This document shows, piece by piece, positions 62,448 through 64,000 of a DNA stretch of 64,000 nucleotides. Numbering within the stretch: position 1 is the stretch's first letter; each line of letters starts with the position of its first letter. The position numbers and the translations under genes are program-made. The DNA comes from Azospirillum sp. TSH58 (GTDB lineage Bacteria; Pseudomonadota; Alphaproteobacteria; Azospirillales; Azospirillaceae): NCBI RefSeq assembly GCF_003119115.1, contig NZ_CP022364.1, forward strand, positions 520,501 through 584,500, given 5' to 3'. Under the pieces are notes generated by a model that was not told the DNA's origin, searched no databases, and saw nothing but the letters and a program-made list of their open reading frames with translations.

Positions 62448-62939
62448 ATGGATGACCCGACCGCCCTTCCCGAGGACGCCGCCGTCTGCGCCTCCCCCCT
62501 GCGGCGCCGGCTGTGGCTGGCGCTGGGCTACGCCGCGTTCGGGCTGGGCATCGCGGGCACCGTGCTGCCCCTTCTGCCGACCACCCCCTTCCTGCTGCTG
62601 GCCGCCGGGGCCTTCGCCAAGAGCAGCCCGGCGCTCCGCGACCGGCTGTACCGCGACCCGCGCTTCGGCCCGCTGCTGCGCGACTGGCAGGCCGAAGGGG
62701 CGATCCCCCGCAAGGCCAAGGCGGCGGCGCTGATCGGCATGAGCGTGAGCTGGGTGATCGTGGCGCTGACCGCCAGCCGCCCGCTGGTTCCCGTCCTGGC
62801 CGGGACCTGCATGGCGGCGGTGGCCGTCTACATCGTCACGCGCCCCTCCCCGTCCCGGCCGGGGCCGGAGGACGCGGCTTCCGACGGCGCGGCGGCGGTG
62901 GAGGACGGAAACGTTTCCGCATTGCGAAACGAAGCTTGA
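62448..62939 (+). CDS. DUF454 (YbaN-like) membrane protein
   Basis: A 163-residue inner-membrane protein. The family motif GIAGTVLPLLPTTPFLLLAAGAFAKSS (in part LPLLPTTPFLLLA) lies after the first helix, then DRLYRDPRFGPLLRDWQ, and two more hydrophobic stretches (ALIGMSVSWVIVALTA, AGTCMAAVAVYIV). The C-terminal 30 residues are acidic and variable. Function unknown. It follows the DedA-like gene by 18 bp. Confidence 0.9.
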   Translation: MDDPTALPEDAAVCASPLRRRLWLALGYAAFGLGIAGTVLPLLPTTPFLLLAAGAFAKSSPALRDRLYRDPRFGPLLRDWQAEGAIPRKAKAAALIGMSVSWVIVALTASRPLVPVLAGTCMAAVAVYIVTRPSPSRPGPEDAASDGAAAVEDGNVSALRNEA

Positions 62940-62998
62940 GCCAATCGGCCGATGGACGTATTACAGCCGCTAATCCCGGCCGGTCACCAGCGCCGCTG

Positions 62999-63027
62999 AA
63001 AAATCCTTATAATCTCTAGGGATTTTT
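62999..63027 (+). terminator. AT-rich hairpin after the DUF454 gene
   Basis: AAAAATCC (62999-63006), 13-nt loop, GGATTTTT (63020-63027). Ends in a T-run on the plus strand, so a plausible terminator before ccoG. Confidence 0.6.
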
Positions 63028-63043
63028 CGAATCCGTTCTCGTC

Positions 63044-63057
63044 TTGATCCCGATCAA
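63044..63057. promoter_or_regulatory. FNR/FixK (Anr) box upstream of ccoG
   Basis: TTGATcccgATCAA, a perfect match to the consensus TTGAT-N4-ATCAA, 66 bp before the ccoG start. It predicts induction under low oxygen. Confidence 0.85.
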
Positions 63058-63123
63058 GAGGCGCTCGGGTCCTGTCCGCTATTGTCCGGTCTTGCGTCCC
63101 TATCCGGAGCCAAGGCAGACGAT

Positions 63124-64000
63124 ATGCCAGACGGAAGCGCTGTCACGCCGGCGAAAATCCAGTTCTTCGAAAGCCAGAAGAAGATCCACCCGAAGGCCGT
63201 CTCCGGACGCTACCGGCGCTGGAAGACCATCCTGACCTGGGTGCTTCTGGCGGTCTTCTTCATCGCCCCGTGGATTCGCTGGGAACGCGGCCCCGACGCG
63301 CCGGCCCAGGCGGTGCTGTTCGACCTGACGACGCCGCGCTTCTTCATCTTCTGGATCGAGATCTGGCCGCAGGAGATCTATTACCTGACCGGCGTGCTGA
63401 TCGTGGCGGCGCTGGGGCTGTTCCTGGCCACGGCGCTGGCCGGGCGCGTCTGGTGCGGCTTCACCTGCCCGCAGACGGTCTGGACCGACCTGTTCGTCTG
63501 GATCGAGCGCGCCTTCGAGGGCGACCGGGCGGAGCGCATCCGCATGGACAAGGCCCCCTGGTCCGCGAGGAAGCTCCTGCGCAAGACCGGGAAGCACGCC
63601 GGCTGGCTGGCCCTGTCCGTCATCACCGGCTTCGGCTTCGTCGCCTTCTTCACCGACGCGCCGCGGCTCGCCGTCGATCTGCTGACCTTCAACGCGACCT
63701 ACGAGGCGGCGGGCTTCTTCGCGCTGTTCGCGGGCATGACCTACGTGATGGCCGGCTGGACGCGCGAGCAGATGTGCTACTACATGTGCCCGTGGCCGCG
63801 CATCCAGACCGCGATGCTGGACGAGCACAGCCTCGTCGTCACCTACGACACGCTGCGCGGCGACACCCGCGGCCCGAAGCGCAAGTCGCAGAGCTGGGAC
63901 GAGCGCCGCTCCAAGGGCTTCGGCGACTGCATCGACTGCGGCCAGTGCGTGCAGGTCTGCCCGGTGGGCGTGGACATCCGCACCGGCGAGCAGGCGGACT
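63124..64000 (+). CDS. ccoG: Cytochrome c oxidase accessory protein CcoG (FixG/RdxA), 5' part
   Basis: The first 292 codons of a membrane iron-sulfur protein needed for maturation of the cbb3 oxidase; the gene runs off the window. Hydrophobic helices begin near 37 (ILTWVLLAVFFIAPWI) and 80. The conserved AGRVWCGFTCPQTVWTD, MCYYMCPWPRIQ and the first ferredoxin cluster CIDCGQCVQVCPVGVDIRTG (residues about 270-289) are present. ATG 63124 (MPDGSAVTPAKIQFF) is preceded by AAGGCAG. A perfect FNR/FixK box lies upstream. The fixH-ccoI genes are expected beyond the end. Confidence 0.95.
   Translation, partial: MPDGSAVTPAKIQFFESQKKIHPKAVSGRYRRWKTILTWVLLAVFFIAPWIRWERGPDAPAQAVLFDLTTPRFFIFWIEIWPQEIYYLTGVLIVAALGLFLATALAGRVWCGFTCPQTVWTDLFVWIERAFEGDRAERIRMDKAPWSARKLLRKTGKHAGWLALSVITGFGFVAFFTDAPRLAVDLLTFNATYEAAGFFALFAGMTYVMAGWTREQMCYYMCPWPRIQTAMLDEHSLVVTYDTLRGDTRGPKRKSQSWDERRSKGFGDCIDCGQCVQVCPVGVDIRTGEQAD

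Overview
The window is GC-rich chromosomal DNA of an alphaproteobacterium, most likely Azospirillum (A. brasilense group). The reasons are the tig-clpP-clpX-lon-hupB block, a glnB-glnA locus with a sigma-54 promoter and a GlnB sequence I recognise as Azospirillum-like, an ATP12-type F1 assembly chaperone, and a ccoG gene behind a perfect FNR/FixK box. It is core chromosome. One insertion sequence is present; I see no prophage, plasmid module or CRISPR array.

Layout. 1-7,030: tRNA-Val, HU, Lon, ClpX, ClpP, trigger factor and tRNA-Leu, all on the minus strand (protein folding and turnover). 7,190-10,700: malonyl-CoA decarboxylase, the NAD(P)HX repair enzyme Nnr and two tRNA-His copies. 10,700-13,180: nitrogen control (NtrC-like site, sigma-54 promoter, glnB, glnA, strong terminator). 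13,190-20,220: an Hsp70-like protein, then a DUF1127-GNAT-PhzF operon, a Bax-inhibitor-1 membrane protein, two small membrane proteins and a MocR regulator; the DUF1127 and mocR promoters share one operator architecture. 20,240-23,760: thiD, glmM, folP. 23,880-26,680: a hemerythrin-like protein and the ergothioneine genes egtD-egtB. 26,950-34,140: a CHASE/PAS/GGDEF/EAL protein, a beta-CASP nuclease, a class III-like PRPP synthetase and a response regulator-diguanylate cyclase whose stop codon carries an IS5/IS427-type insertion. 35,080-37,490: a degenerate Nudix protein and several unknowns, with an orphan plus-strand terminator that suggests an unannotated RNA. 37,580-42,450: a BMP-type (nucleoside-like) ABC importer. 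42,770-49,150: rnk, ygfZ, a PRC-barrel protein, ATP12, a HAD phosphatase, and a benE-gntR pair. 49,150-53,900: RluC-type synthase, crcB, rarA and others. 54,030-57,860: the alpha ribosomal operon rpsM-rpsK-rpoA-rplQ with a textbook promoter. 58,000-64,000: pyruvate kinase, a multi-PAS histidine kinase, two small membrane proteins and the start of ccoG.

The most unusual signal runs across the window. About a dozen genes have a short tandem duplication (12-16 bp, 2-5 copies) lying on or immediately beside their stop codon, so that the stop codon is often itself duplicated. Examples are hupB, rpsK, rplQ, rnk, the hemerythrin gene, an ABC permease gene, the PRC-barrel gene and the PRPP synthetase gene. 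A second strong signal is the shared operator at the mocR and DUF1127 promoters. A third is the insertion sequence that landed inside a TAA stop codon and rebuilt it as TAG.
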